Position numbers and translations under genes: made by a program. 64,000 bases of DNA from Arthrobacter sp. SLBN-122 (GTDB taxonomy: Bacteria; Actinomycetota; Actinomycetes; Actinomycetales; Micrococcaceae), in NCBI RefSeq assembly GCF_006715165.1, contig NZ_VFMS01000001.1, forward strand, positions 248,001 to 312,000. The letters run 5' to 3'. Below are positions 36,129 to 45,690 of the stretch, one piece after another. How positions within the stretch are numbered: position 1 is the stretch's first letter; the number at the start of each line of letters is the position of its first letter. The notes below the pieces were generated by a model. That model was not told where the DNA came from, made no database searches, and saw only the letters and a program-made list of their open reading frames with translations.

Positions 36129-37145
36129 CTAAGGATACGGCGCCAGTCGTTGCATCTCGTCGCAGACTCGCAGGTCCCCTCCGGAACCGGCAGAGAAGGA
36201 GGGGGCCGTCGTGGGTTTGCTGTAACTGGCATGGACGGTGCACATTCCAGGAAGGCCACTATTAAGTGCAATCAGCATGTCGAGGCTCTCGGCTTCCCGC
36301 ACCTCCCCCACCACGAGCCGGTCGGGGCGCATGCGCAACGCCTCTTTCACCAGCCGACGAAGTGGAATTTCGCCCTCACCTTCGAGGTTCGGCTGCCTGC
36401 ACTGCAGACCTACTACGTCACGGAGCGGAAACTGCAATTCGAAGATTTCCTCGACAGTAATGACACGCTCCCGGCTTCCGATGCTGGCCGCCAGACAGTT
36501 CAACATCGTGGTCTTGCCGGCCTGGGTGGCCCCCGACACGAGGACGTTGAGTCCGCTGGATACTGCAGCGCCCAGAAATCGCGCTGACTGCGGGGTCAGC
36601 GTTCCCAGCTCCACCAGATGTTCCAGACGACTGGCCTTCACGACGAACTTGCGAATGTTCACGGCCCAGTGGCGGCGGGTCACGTCTGGAATAACGACGT
36701 GCAGCCTGGAGCCGTCCGGCAACGCAGCATCGACAAACGGCGACGACATATCGAGCCTTCTACCGGAGCTTTTGAGCATTCGCTCCACGAGGTCACGCAC
36801 CTGCTGCTCCGTAAGACTCACCGATGTCAGCTCTGATTCGCCGTTGCGCGCCACATAGATCTCGTTGGGTGCGTTGAGCCAAATCTCCTCGATCGAGGGA
36901 TCGTCGAGGAGCGGTTGAAGTACCCCGAACCCTGCGACGGCGTCGAAAAGAAACCGGCGGGCTGCATCAAGGGGACCAAGCGGCGGGAGCGGCCCCATCA
37001 GTGCCCGTTGGTCATAGTCAGTGACCGCGGCCTCGACCAACCGCCGGACCTCGCCGGCCTGCCTGAGCGGATCCAGCCCCCGGCGGCGGATGAGCTCCCG
37101 GACTTCGTCCTCGACTATTCCCAGCGCGTCCATATGTTCCCCCAT
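36129..37145 (-). pseudogene. cpaF: 5' part of cpaF/tadA, truncated by the mobile element
   Basis: CpaF/TadA is the hexameric secretion ATPase that powers Tad/Flp pilus assembly. Residues 1-306 are native: an N-terminal helical domain, Walker A GATQAGKT (205-212), Asp box EEIFELQFP (232-240), Walker B region RMRPDRLVVGEVR (271-283) and the His box up to GMCTVHA. From residue 307 the frame enters the element and adds 32 foreign residues (SYSKPTTAPS...) before stopping at 36129. The missing C-domain is the fragment at 6473-6799. Start ATG at 37145 or the in-frame ATG at 37133. It is the first gene of the tad operon. Confidence 0.92.
36207..36236. other. attR: right attachment junction
   Basis: The element arm ending TTTGCTGTAACTGG (36216-36229) meets the core GGCATGGAC (36228-36236), which continues into host cpaF (GGTGCACATTCC). 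The arm extends to 36207 as a 23-bp inverted match, with 2 mismatches, to the left end. Confidence 0.85.
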
Positions 37146-37408
37146 ACAACTGCCGCCCCCGGCGGAGGCAGTGCGACTGGGTTACAGCCTAAGTAGAGGA
37201 CCCCGGCGCAACAAGTCATTCGATGACTCTGTGGATAACCGACGAAGAGCAGGTTTCGCTGAGAACTACAAGATTCCGCGACGAGACCACAGGACTCCCG
37301 TAGTTACTATCAGGATTAGTCGTTGCGCGTGCAACACGAAAAGGGCGTCTTACCGGGTCATGCCCGCCGTCCGTCCCCCGAGGTCACAGGCGTCGATACG
37401 CGTATTCA

Positions 37409-38968
37409 GTGCATGAGCGAGTAGCATACAAGCTCGTGACTTCACTGATCCAGGACCGGCCCTCCAGGGCGTCGACTGCCGCCTTCGGAAAGGCCCCAAG
37501 GTCGTTTCTTGCTGAATGCCGCAGGCCCATTTGGAGCAGTATTCTTCTGGGTCTACTCGGATTTCTCGTTAGTTTCCTCGGCTCCTGGATTCCCTCGCCT
37601 TGGCTCGATGAAGCTGCGACCGCTCACATTATCAAGTATTCGGTCGCCGACATGCTCCAGTTGTGGCAGCACATAGACGGCGTTTTCGCACCGTACTATC
37701 TCTTCATACATTTCTGGGTCAAGATGACCGGACTCACACCGTTTGCCTTACAACTACCTAGTCTGCTGGCAGTAGGCGTTGGTACGGCTGCCATGGCCGC
37801 CACGGGCCGGGCAGTAGCCGGGTGGAAAAGCCAACTGTCTTATGCAGCCTGCTTCGCTCTGCTGCCAAGGGTCACGGCCATGGGGATCGAAGCGCGCCCC
37901 TATGCGATGTCAGCCGCATTCACTGCGCTTGCACTGCTGGCAGTCGTGAAGCTGCACCAAGGTAAGTCAGCCAGGTACTGGGTACTGCTCGGATTCTCGA
38001 TGATCGGCGCTGTCGGAGCGCATCTCTTTGCCGCGCTGCCCATAATCGGACTCGTCCTAGTCGCCATAGTCGTGTTTCCCAGACGGTTGAAGCTATCCCT
38101 CGTTGCCACGAGTGTTGTATCAGGGATAGTTTGCCTCCCTCTCGCGATGGTTGGGGTTCACCAGCAGCAACAGGTTTCCTGGATCGCAAACGCTCCCTTC
38201 AATATTCCCAATCAAGCGCTGGTAGAGGCGTGGTTCCCCTCCCGCCTGGACCCGCGAAGCAGCCTTCTACTCGCCTCCGTCGCGGTATCCCTTTCGATTC
38301 TCGCCGCGCTGACCGTCCTTATCGCGTTGCTCGCAGGTCAACGACCATTACCCAGGGCACGCCTCGCCTTGGCTGCCGTACCACCCTTGCTCGCCGTAGG
38401 AGTTCTCTGGGCTGATTCAATTGTGGCTGAGCCAGTAGTGTTGGGCCGCTACTTCACATCGTCTACCCCGTTCTTTGCAATGCTCCTTGCCGAGTGCATC
38501 ATGCTCCTGCCGGTTTACCTCAAGCAGTTGATCGCGTTGCTACTGGCTGTCGGGTGCCTGGTCTTGATCGTCTCGCAACGCGAGCCGTACGCCAAAATGC
38601 CCGCGAATGACTATTCATTCATAGCCTCAAGCCTGCGTGATCAGGCGAAGCGCGGGGATGGGCTGCTCATCGAGCCAAGTCCCGGCGGGACTAATACCGC
38701 CCGAAGCGCAATGGACCTGTACCCTTCCGACTTTGGTGACCTCGTAGACATCGCGCAACCGCATCCGGCTCCGCTCGACTACCCGATTTCTGTTGACGTG
38801 CCGATTGTCGGCTTCTCAACAGGCACTCCCCTGCCGTCGCACATCTGGTTGGTGACGGAAGTTGGCCAAGACAGCAAGTGGGCTGCTCAGCTGACCAACG
38901 TTGGCTTCAAACCCACTTCGGCGTCGAGTGGCCCAGCGCATACGGTCACTTTGTGGACTCGAACATAG
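37409..38968 (+). CDS. GT-C family membrane glycosyltransferase
   Basis: 519 residues with about 10-11 TM helices. The first extracytoplasmic loop carries SPWLDEAAT with the acidic Asp67-Glu68 pair expected of polyprenol-phosphate-sugar dependent GT-C enzymes (PMT/ArnT-like), and IDGVFAPYYLFIHFWVKMTG follows. The C-terminal about 130 residues form a soluble domain (DLYPSDFGDLVDIAQPHPAP). Such enzymes transfer mannose or arabinose to cell-wall lipids or glycans from the outer face. The start is the GTG at 37409; a later GTG near 37436 is possible. The substrate is unknown; the neighbouring wall cluster fits. Confidence 0.7.
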   Translation: MHERVAYKLVTSLIQDRPSRASTAAFGKAPRSFLAECRRPIWSSILLGLLGFLVSFLGSWIPSPWLDEAATAHIIKYSVADMLQLWQHIDGVFAPYYLFIHFWVKMTGLTPFALQLPSLLAVGVGTAAMAATGRAVAGWKSQLSYAACFALLPRVTAMGIEARPYAMSAAFTALALLAVVKLHQGKSARYWVLLGFSMIGAVGAHLFAALPIIGLVLVAIVVFPRRLKLSLVATSVVSGIVCLPLAMVGVHQQQQVSWIANAPFNIPNQALVEAWFPSRLDPRSSLLLASVAVSLSILAALTVLIALLAGQRPLPRARLALAAVPPLLAVGVLWADSIVAEPVVLGRYFTSSTPFFAMLLAECIMLLPVYLKQLIALLLAVGCLVLIVSQREPYAKMPANDYSFIASSLRDQAKRGDGLLIEPSPGGTNTARSAMDLYPSDFGDLVDIAQPHPAPLDYPISVDVPIVGFSTGTPLPSHIWLVTEVGQDSKWAAQLTNVGFKPTSASSGPAHTVTLWTRT

Positions 38969-39112
38969 GCACACCTTTGTAGAAGTGGCGAAGAACTCCC
39001 GCTGCCGGCTGCGTCGGCGAGCTCGAGCAGCGAATTGAAGATCGGCTGCGGGAGGTTCCCCTCCGTCTCGACACCAACGTGCTTTGAACGTCACCTGTGG
39101 GGATTGAGGAAC

Positions 39113-39143
39113 CTCAAGATTTTCCTCAGTAAAGCTCAAGATT
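39113..39143 (+). promoter_or_regulatory. CTCAAGATT direct repeat, 22-bp spacing
   Basis: CTCAAGATT occurs at 39113-39121 and 39135-39143, two helical turns apart, in the 360-bp stretch upstream of the muramidase gene. It could be a binding site for a regulator. The rest of the stretch, apart from the leader hairpins below, shows nothing firm. Confidence 0.3.
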
Positions 39144-39246
39144 CCACTTGCATGACCACAGGATTCACACTGGTAACACTAGAATCACTGGTTCCCCTAG
39201 TAACACAGGTGCTATGGTGAGCGCGTTATTTATCGAAATAGCACTA

Positions 39247-39308
39247 TCAGGTGCCTTCCTGGGGGAAATCACCTGAGCAGTATCCAAAGAGGCGCTCCGG
39301 GGAGCGCC
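39247..39308 (+). promoter_or_regulatory. Two leader hairpins ahead of the muramidase gene
   Basis: TCAGGTG (39247-39253) pairs with CACCTGA (39270-39276), with an inner TTCC/GGAA pair. GGCGCTCC (39291-39298) pairs with GGAGCGCC (39301-39308). The second ends 20 nt before the ATG, near the ribosome-binding GGAG. This looks like a structured 5' leader. It does not match the c-di-AMP or c-di-GMP riboswitch cores as I know them. Confidence 0.35.
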
Positions 39309-39328
39309 CCATTGTCTCCGGAGCACAT

Positions 39329-42220
39329 ATGAAGCGGAACCCGTCTCAGTCCGTCGTGAAGTCCCTCGGGACGGCCCTGTTGGCCCTATCGTTGCTGAGT
39401 GGGCCTGGTCAAGCCGGAGCGGCCATCGCTGTGGAGCCCAGTCCCACACCCCTTCCGCCACAATCCACGTCGACGTCGTCTGAGCCAACGCCGTCCGCGA
39501 CGGAATTGACTGCAGCACCGACGCCAACTACCACTGCGTCGCCGCAACCTTCCATCGAAGCCAGTTCGCCGGCGTCGGCCCCTACTGAGTCAATGGCCCA
39601 GGCCATTGGGCCGGGTGGAGCGGAAATGGGGCAAAGGTCTAAGCGCGTAACCTCTTCTTCGACGTCGGCATCCGTCCAAAAACTCAGTGCGGAGTCACTC
39701 GCAACAGAAGGCACGTGGATGCCCTCGTTTGGCGTCCAAGGGCTTGACGTGAGCGGACACCAGACCAGTGTCGACTGGCAGCAACAGTGGAATATGGGAG
39801 CCAGATTCGCCTACGTCAAGGCTTCCGAAGGAAATTACTTCACAAACGACCTCTTTAGCTCCCAGTACCAGGGAGCCCGGAACGTGGGCATGATCCGGGG
39901 CGCGTATCACTTTGCTATCCCGAACTGGTCTTCCGGAGCAGACCAGGCACGCTATTTCGTTCAGAACGGTGGCGGCTGGTCTGGGGACGGTTACACCATG
40001 CCGCCCGTTCTCGACTTCGAGTTCAACCCCTATGAGGGCCGGACAATTAATGGCTTCTACTTTGGCAACACCTGCTACGGCATGTCCCAGGCGCAACTGA
40101 CAAGCTGGGTCCAGGACTTCGGCAACACCATGAGGTCGTTGACGGGGAGGCTGCCTGTAATTTACACGAACACCAACTGGTGGAATCAGTGCCTTGGCAA
40201 TCCCGCTGGTTTTGGTGACTATCCCTTGTGGGTTGCGGCCTACCCATACTCTGCCACTAACGATGCTGGCGCCATTCCCACTGGGAGTTGGGGAACTTAC
40301 AGCATTTGGCAATACAGCAGCACTGGGCCTTTCGCGGGTGACTCCAACGTGTGGAACGGGGACTACGCCGGGCTCAAGGCTTTCGCTGGAACCGCCATTC
40401 CGCCGGCCGCCAGCCAGGGCATAAGCGACGTCAGAGGTCGCACCCCGGAACTGGGAACCCAGACATCGGCAATAGTTTGCGGTCTGCGCGACGGCGGGTG
40501 CTACCAGAGCTACCAAAATGGTGCAGTGGTCTGGTCGCCTGCCAACGGAGCGCAGCCGAGCCCCGCGGGTCCGATCCGGACTGCCTGGCAGGCAGCCGGG
40601 TTTGAAAACGGAACACTGGGCTATCCCACGTCTGCTGTCATCTGCGGCCTGAAGAACGGCGGCTGCTTTCAGGACTTCCAGAATGGGGCGATCATTTGGA
40701 CATCAGGCACCGGTGCGCAAGTCAGCGTCAGGGGACCCATCCGAACGGCGTGGGCCAGCGCTGGGTTTGAAAACGGACCCATGGGTTATCCACTGGAAAG
40801 GCAGGTATGTGGTCTATCCAGCCAAGGTTGCTACCAGAACTTCCAGTCGGGCGCGATCTTGTGGTCGCCAGGCACTGGGGCCAAACTCAGCCTCAACGGT
40901 CTTATCCGGACAGCTTGGCAAAAGACCGGCTTTGAGGCTGGACCCTTGGGATACCCCACCAGCGACACGATCTGCGGACTTCGGGACGGCGGTTGCTTCC
41001 AAAGCTTTCAAACAGGCAGCATCGCGACCTCAACGGCCAACGGAACCCACATCGTTTGGGGCGAGATGGAGTCAGCCTGGCGCGCTTCCGGCCGGGAAGC
41101 GGGACCGCTGGGATACCCTGCAGCCGATGAAGTCTGCGGCCTAAAAAACGGGGGATGCTGGCAAATATTCGAAAAGGGGGCCACCGTCTGGTCCCCGGCC
41201 ACTGGAGCCCAATTGAGCCCCACTGGACCAATCCGCACGTTGTGGCTTCAGCAAGGGGGCGAGAGCGGTCTTATGGGATATCCCACCGGCCCTCAAACGT
41301 GCGGCCTGGTGAGCGGCGGATGCTACCAGGAATTCGAAGGCGGGGCGGTTATCTGGTCCGCTGCCACCGGTGCCCGAACCAGCCTGCCAGGACCAATCCG
41401 TACGCTCTGGGCCACAACAGGCTACGAGAACGGTTCACTCGGATACCCCACCAGTAACCAGGTCTGTGGCCTGAAAGACGGAGGCTGCTACCAGAACTAC
41501 CAAAACGGGGCCATCCTCTGGTCCCCCGGCACCGGCGCCCAACCCAGCCTTTCAGGACCAATCCGCACACTCTGGGCCACAACAGGGAACGAGAACGGTC
41601 CACTCGGATACCCCACCAGCAACCAAGTCTGCGGCCTGAAAGACGGAGGCTGCTACCAGAACTACCAAAACGGGGCCATCCTCTGGTCCCCCGGCACCGG
41701 CGCCCAACCCAGCCTTTCAGGACCAATCCGCACACTCTGGGCCACAACAGGGAACGAGAACGGTCCACTCGGATACCCCACCAGCAACCAAGTCTGCGGC
41801 CTGAAAGACGGAGGCTGCTACCAGAACTACCAAAACGGGGCCATCCTCTGGTCCCCCGCCACGGGGGCACAGCTAAGTCCCAACGGACCCATCAGATCCA
41901 AGTGGGGCTCCATGGGATATGAACTGAGCGAGTTGGGGTATCCCACAGGCGCCGTAGTATGCGGTCTACGTGACGGTGGCTGCTACCAGAATTTCCAAGG
42001 AGGAGCCATGCTGTGGTCGCAATCTACGGGAGCCCAGCCCAGCAGCGGCGCCATTCGTGTACGGTACGGCAGCCTGGGATATGAAAACAGTTTCCTGGGT
42101 TACCCCATCGCGGCGACGTCCTGCACGTTGGCAAACGGGGCTTGCTTCCAGAACTATCAGGGCGGATCCATCACCTGGAGCACGACCACCGGGACAAGCG
42201 TCAGCACCACGCGCCGGTAA
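39329..42220 (+). CDS. Secreted GH25 muramidase with about 11 LGFP repeats
   Basis: 963 residues from the ATG at 39329 (GGAG just upstream), chosen because it gives a Sec signal peptide (MKRNPSQSVVKSLGTALLAL, cleavage near AGA). The open frame reaches 39251. A Ser/Thr/Pro-rich linker (35-90) leads to a GH25 lysozyme domain (about 135-345) with the catalytic-type residues Asp140 (GLDVSGHQ) and Asp229/Glu231 (PVLDFEFN). About 11 LGFP-type modules of about 55 residues follow (GPIRTLW...LGYPTS..VCGL..GGCYQNYQNGAILWSP). LGFP modules are thought to bind the cell wall. The enzyme probably cleaves peptidoglycan glycan chains outside the cell. Confidence 0.9.
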   Translation: MKRNPSQSVVKSLGTALLALSLLSGPGQAGAAIAVEPSPTPLPPQSTSTSSEPTPSATELTAAPTPTTTASPQPSIEASSPASAPTESMAQAIGPGGAEMGQRSKRVTSSSTSASVQKLSAESLATEGTWMPSFGVQGLDVSGHQTSVDWQQQWNMGARFAYVKASEGNYFTNDLFSSQYQGARNVGMIRGAYHFAIPNWSSGADQARYFVQNGGGWSGDGYTMPPVLDFEFNPYEGRTINGFYFGNTCYGMSQAQLTSWVQDFGNTMRSLTGRLPVIYTNTNWWNQCLGNPAGFGDYPLWVAAYPYSATNDAGAIPTGSWGTYSIWQYSSTGPFAGDSNVWNGDYAGLKAFAGTAIPPAASQGISDVRGRTPELGTQTSAIVCGLRDGGCYQSYQNGAVVWSPANGAQPSPAGPIRTAWQAAGFENGTLGYPTSAVICGLKNGGCFQDFQNGAIIWTSGTGAQVSVRGPIRTAWASAGFENGPMGYPLERQVCGLSSQGCYQNFQSGAILWSPGTGAKLSLNGLIRTAWQKTGFEAGPLGYPTSDTICGLRDGGCFQSFQTGSIATSTANGTHIVWGEMESAWRASGREAGPLGYPAADEVCGLKNGGCWQIFEKGATVWSPATGAQLSPTGPIRTLWLQQGGESGLMGYPTGPQTCGLVSGGCYQEFEGGAVIWSAATGARTSLPGPIRTLWATTGYENGSLGYPTSNQVCGLKDGGCYQNYQNGAILWSPGTGAQPSLSGPIRTLWATTGNENGPLGYPTSNQVCGLKDGGCYQNYQNGAILWSPGTGAQPSLSGPIRTLWATTGNENGPLGYPTSNQVCGLKDGGCYQNYQNGAILWSPATGAQLSPNGPIRSKWGSMGYELSELGYPTGAVVCGLRDGGCYQNFQGGAMLWSQSTGAQPSSGAIRVRYGSLGYENSFLGYPIAATSCTLANGACFQNYQGGSITWSTTTGTSVSTTRR
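41390..41884 (+). repeat. Three near-identical 165-bp tandem repeats inside the muramidase gene
   Basis: Units start at 41390, 41555 and 41720, each exactly 165 bp (55 codons). Units 2 and 3 are almost base-identical until their last about 30 bp, and unit 1 differs at a few positions. The other eight LGFP units diverge strongly at DNA level. This points to recent tandem duplication and expandable repeat number. Confidence 0.85.
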
Positions 42221-42223
42221 CGG

Positions 42224-42259
42224 CAGTGGTGCCTGCTGGGGAAGCAGCAGGCACCACTG
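42224..42259. terminator. Terminator hairpin after the muramidase gene
   Basis: A perfect 15-bp stem (CAGTGGTGCCTGCTG and its complement) with a 6-nt loop starts 3 bp after the stop. No long T-run follows. Confidence 0.65.
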
Positions 42260-42282
42260 AAACGGCTGGTCCAGGCAACAGG

Positions 42283-42323
42283 CATAGAAAAAGGTTGAAG
42301 CGTCGCTTCAACCTTTTTCTATG
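42283..42323. terminator. Bidirectional terminator between convergent genes
   Basis: A 19-bp perfect stem (CATAGAAAAAGGTTGAAGC and its complement) with a GTC loop. The A-run and T-run inside the stem give U-tracts on both strands. It separates the muramidase gene from rmlA. Confidence 0.85.
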
Positions 42324-42340
42324 TTCATGTCCCGGAAACT

Positions 42341-43207
42341 CTACTTTTCAGCCAAGAGTTCCAGCAGGTACGCCCCGTAGCCGCTCTTGACCAGGGGTTC
42401 GGCCCTTTCGCGAAGCTCGTCATCGGTCAGGAACCCGAGTCGCCATGAAATTTCCTCAGGGGCACCAATCTTTAGGCCCTGCCGGTTCTCAACCGTTCGT
42501 ATAAAGTTCGAGGCGTCGTTGAGGTCATTGAACGTCCCGGTATCGAGCCACGCCGTCCCACGTGGCAGAATTTCAACCTGCAGCTTTTCGGCCTCAAGGT
42601 AGACACGATTAACGTCGGTGATTTCGAGTTCGCCCCGGGCAGAGGGTTTCAGATTCTTGGCGATATCAACGACGTCGTTGTCATAGAAGTACAGCCCAGG
42701 AACGGCGTAATGGCTCTTGGGTGCTGCGGGCTTCTCTTCCAAAGAGAGTGCCTTGCCATTGTCATCGAACTCCACCACACCGTAAGCGGACGGGTCTTTG
42801 ACCCAGTATCCGAAGACTGCTCCCCCGTCGATGGTTTTGAATCGGCGCAGCTGGGTTCCCATTCCCTGGCCGTAGAAGATGTTGTCACCCAGGACCAAAG
42901 CGACACTGTCGTCACCGATGTGGTCGGCGCCGAGGACAAACGCCTGGGCCAACCCGTCAGGAGAAGGCTGCTGCTTGTAGGTGATGGAGACGCCAAAGCG
43001 TGACCCATCCCCCAGCAACCGTTCAAACTGCTCGGCGTCGTGAGGGGTGGTGATGATAAGGATGTCCCGGATACCTGCCAAGATCAGCGTCGACAGTGGG
43101 TAGTAGATCATTGGCTTGTCGTAGACCGGTACCAATTGCTTGCTGACACCCAGCGTGATGGGATGAAGCCTGGAGCCGGTTCCGCCGGCAAGTATTATTC
43201 CGCGCAT
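42341..43207 (-). CDS. rmlA: Glucose-1-phosphate thymidylyltransferase
   Basis: RmlA makes dTDP-glucose from glucose-1-phosphate and dTTP, the first step to dTDP-L-rhamnose. 288 residues from [20 protein letters not shown] (nucleotide-binding GGTGSR at 8-13). It also has [31 protein letters not shown] and the C-terminal [17 protein letters not shown]. The ATG at 43207 is preferred over an upstream start at 43243 because family members begin MRGIILAGG. It is divergent from rmlB across 56 bp that must hold both promoters. Confidence 0.95.
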   Translation of the reverse strand: MRGIILAGGTGSRLHPITLGVSKQLVPVYDKPMIYYPLSTLILAGIRDILIITTPHDAEQFERLLGDGSRFGVSITYKQQPSPDGLAQAFVLGADHIGDDSVALVLGDNIFYGQGMGTQLRRFKTIDGGAVFGYWVKDPSAYGVVEFDDNGKALSLEEKPAAPKSHYAVPGLYFYDNDVVDIAKNLKPSARGELEITDVNRVYLEAEKLQVEILPRGTAWLDTGTFNDLNDASNFIRTVENRQGLKIGAPEEISWRLGFLTDDELRERAEPLVKSGYGAYLLELLAEK

Positions 43208-43257
43208 GTCCCCCATCTTTCCCTTCGCTAAGAGCAGCAGCAAATCCGGTAGTCTAG

Positions 43258-44262
<1,005 letters not shown>

Positions 44263-44265
44263 TCC

Positions 44266-45690
44266 ATGTCTTTGGAGTTCTCGAAAAAGCTTGCTGCCCA
44301 CCAAACCCCCATTCCCGGCGTCGTTCTCTATGACCTTCCGGTCCACGGCGACAACCGGGGATGGTTCAAGGAGAACTGGCAGCGGGAAAAGATGGTTGCT
44401 CTCGGACTGCCCGACTTCCGGCCGGTCCAAAACAACATCTCCTACAACGAAAAGGCCGGCACCACCCGCGGGATCCACGCCGAGCCGTGGGACAAGTTCA
44501 TATCGGTAGCCACGGGCCGCATCTTTGGAGCTTGGGTGGATCTTCGCGAAGGCCCCTCTTTCGGTGCTGTCTTCACGGCCGAACTTGACCCCAGCCAAGC
44601 GATATTTATTCCACGTGGAGTGGGCAACGCGTTCCAGACACTTGAGGACAACACGGCCTACACGTACCTGGTCAACGACCACTGGTCTGCTGACGCGCAG
44701 GGGCAATACACCTTCCTTAATCTGGCAGATGAGACAGCTGCAATCGAATGGCCCATTCCACTTGCAGACGCCGAACTCTCGGACAAGGACAAGGCGCACC
44801 CGCGCATGGGTGACGTCGCTCCGATGCCCGCCAGGAAGATTCTGGTGGTAGGAGCCGACGGGCAACTGGGCAAAGCGCTTCGTGCCCAGTACGACGGCGA
44901 CACGTCAGTCGAGTTCGCAAGTCGCACTGAGTTTGATCTCACCAGTGAGAACAGCTTCACGAACAGGAACTGGAAGAACTACTCCGCCATCATCAACGCT
45001 GCCGCCTATACTGCCGTCGACGCGGCAGAAACGGCAGAAGGACGCGCCTCCTCCTGGGCCATCAACGTAACGTCCGTGGCGCACTTGGCCCGTACCGCCG
45101 TCGAGCATAATCTGACCCTTGTCCAGGTCTCCTCGGACTACGTCTTTGACGGAACCAAGGACAGCCATGACGAGACCGAGCCGCTCACTCCCCTCGGCGT
45201 CTACGGGCAGACCAAGGCCGCCGGAGACGTGGTGGTCAGCGTTGTTCCCCGTCACTACATTGTCCGGACCAGTTGGGTTATTGGAGAAGGCAACAACTTC
45301 GTGCGCACCATGGCCAACCTGGCGCGTAAAGGTGTCAAACCCTCAGTTGTGAATGATCAGACGGGCCGGCTGAGTTTCACTGAAGACATTGCAGCCTTCA
45401 TTCGGCACCTGCTGAGCAGGAGCGCCCCCTACGGCACGTATAACTTCACTAATGACGGGCCTGTAAAGAGCTGGGCTGATATTGCCGCGGATGTATACGA
45501 GCTGTCCGGTGGCTCCCGGAGCGACGTCACGGGTGTAACAACCGCAGATTACTTCAGGGACAAAGAGGCAGCCCCAAGGCCGCTTTCCAGCGCCCTCAGC
45601 CTGGCGAAAGCGCGTTCAACAGGCTTCGATCCAGGGGACGCCAACGAGCGGCTGGCCGAATATCTCAAGTCGGAAAACGATAAGGCATGA
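44266..45690 (+). CDS. rmlCD: RmlC-RmlD fusion: dTDP-4-keto-rhamnose epimerase/reductase
   Basis: 474 residues joining two steps of dTDP-L-rhamnose synthesis. Residues about 1-185 are an RmlC cupin (TRGIHAEPWDKFISVATGRI, with the His of RGIH, and FIPRGVGNAFQTLED). The usual AHGF of RmlC is here GNAF, as in other such fusions. Residues about 190-474 are RmlD: ILVVGADGQLGKAL (NADPH-binding), VSSDYVFDG and YGQTKAAGD with the Tyr-x3-Lys pair. The fusion is typical for Arthrobacter-like actinobacteria. The stop overlaps the next gene's ATG (ATGA). Confidence 0.93.
   Translation: MSLEFSKKLAAHQTPIPGVVLYDLPVHGDNRGWFKENWQREKMVALGLPDFRPVQNNISYNEKAGTTRGIHAEPWDKFISVATGRIFGAWVDLREGPSFGAVFTAELDPSQAIFIPRGVGNAFQTLEDNTAYTYLVNDHWSADAQGQYTFLNLADETAAIEWPIPLADAELSDKDKAHPRMGDVAPMPARKILVVGADGQLGKALRAQYDGDTSVEFASRTEFDLTSENSFTNRNWKNYSAIINAAAYTAVDAAETAEGRASSWAINVTSVAHLARTAVEHNLTLVQVSSDYVFDGTKDSHDETEPLTPLGVYGQTKAAGDVVVSVVPRHYIVRTSWVIGEGNNFVRTMANLARKGVKPSVVNDQTGRLSFTEDIAAFIRHLLSRSAPYGTYNFTNDGPVKSWADIAADVYELSGGSRSDVTGVTTADYFRDKEAAPRPLSSALSLAKARSTGFDPGDANERLAEYLKSENDKA

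Larger units (their letters stand above)
6791..36236. mobile_element. 29.4-kb serine-integrase element inserted in cpaF, rich in defence genes
   Basis: Both ends are seen directly. The left core GGCGTGGAC (6791-6799) and the right core GGCATGGAC (36228-36236) are shared host/element sequence. The element-side arms CCAGTTACAGCAAA (6799-6812) and TTTGCTGTAACTGG (36216-36229) are exact inverted copies. Joining the outer flanks restores a continuous cpaF reading frame. The element encodes a large serine recombinase and a small resolvase, an HUH Rep-like protein, a type I R-M system, two reader-HNH nucleases, a SIR2 protein, an AlbA_2 protein and a KAP-like NTPase. It has many AT-richer stretches relative to both flanks. 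No relaxase-conjugation, FtsK/Tra, capsid or terminase genes were seen. Confidence 0.92.

Noticed and set aside
37230..37238. TGTGGATAA, a DnaA-box match upstream of cpaF
   Set aside because: A single 9-mer is expected now and then by chance; no cluster of boxes and no origin-type genes nearby.
41349..41870. Minus-strand repetitive ORF with GLVLKGWVGRR-type repeats
   Set aside because: It is only the reverse translation of the 165-bp LGFP repeats in the muramidase gene.
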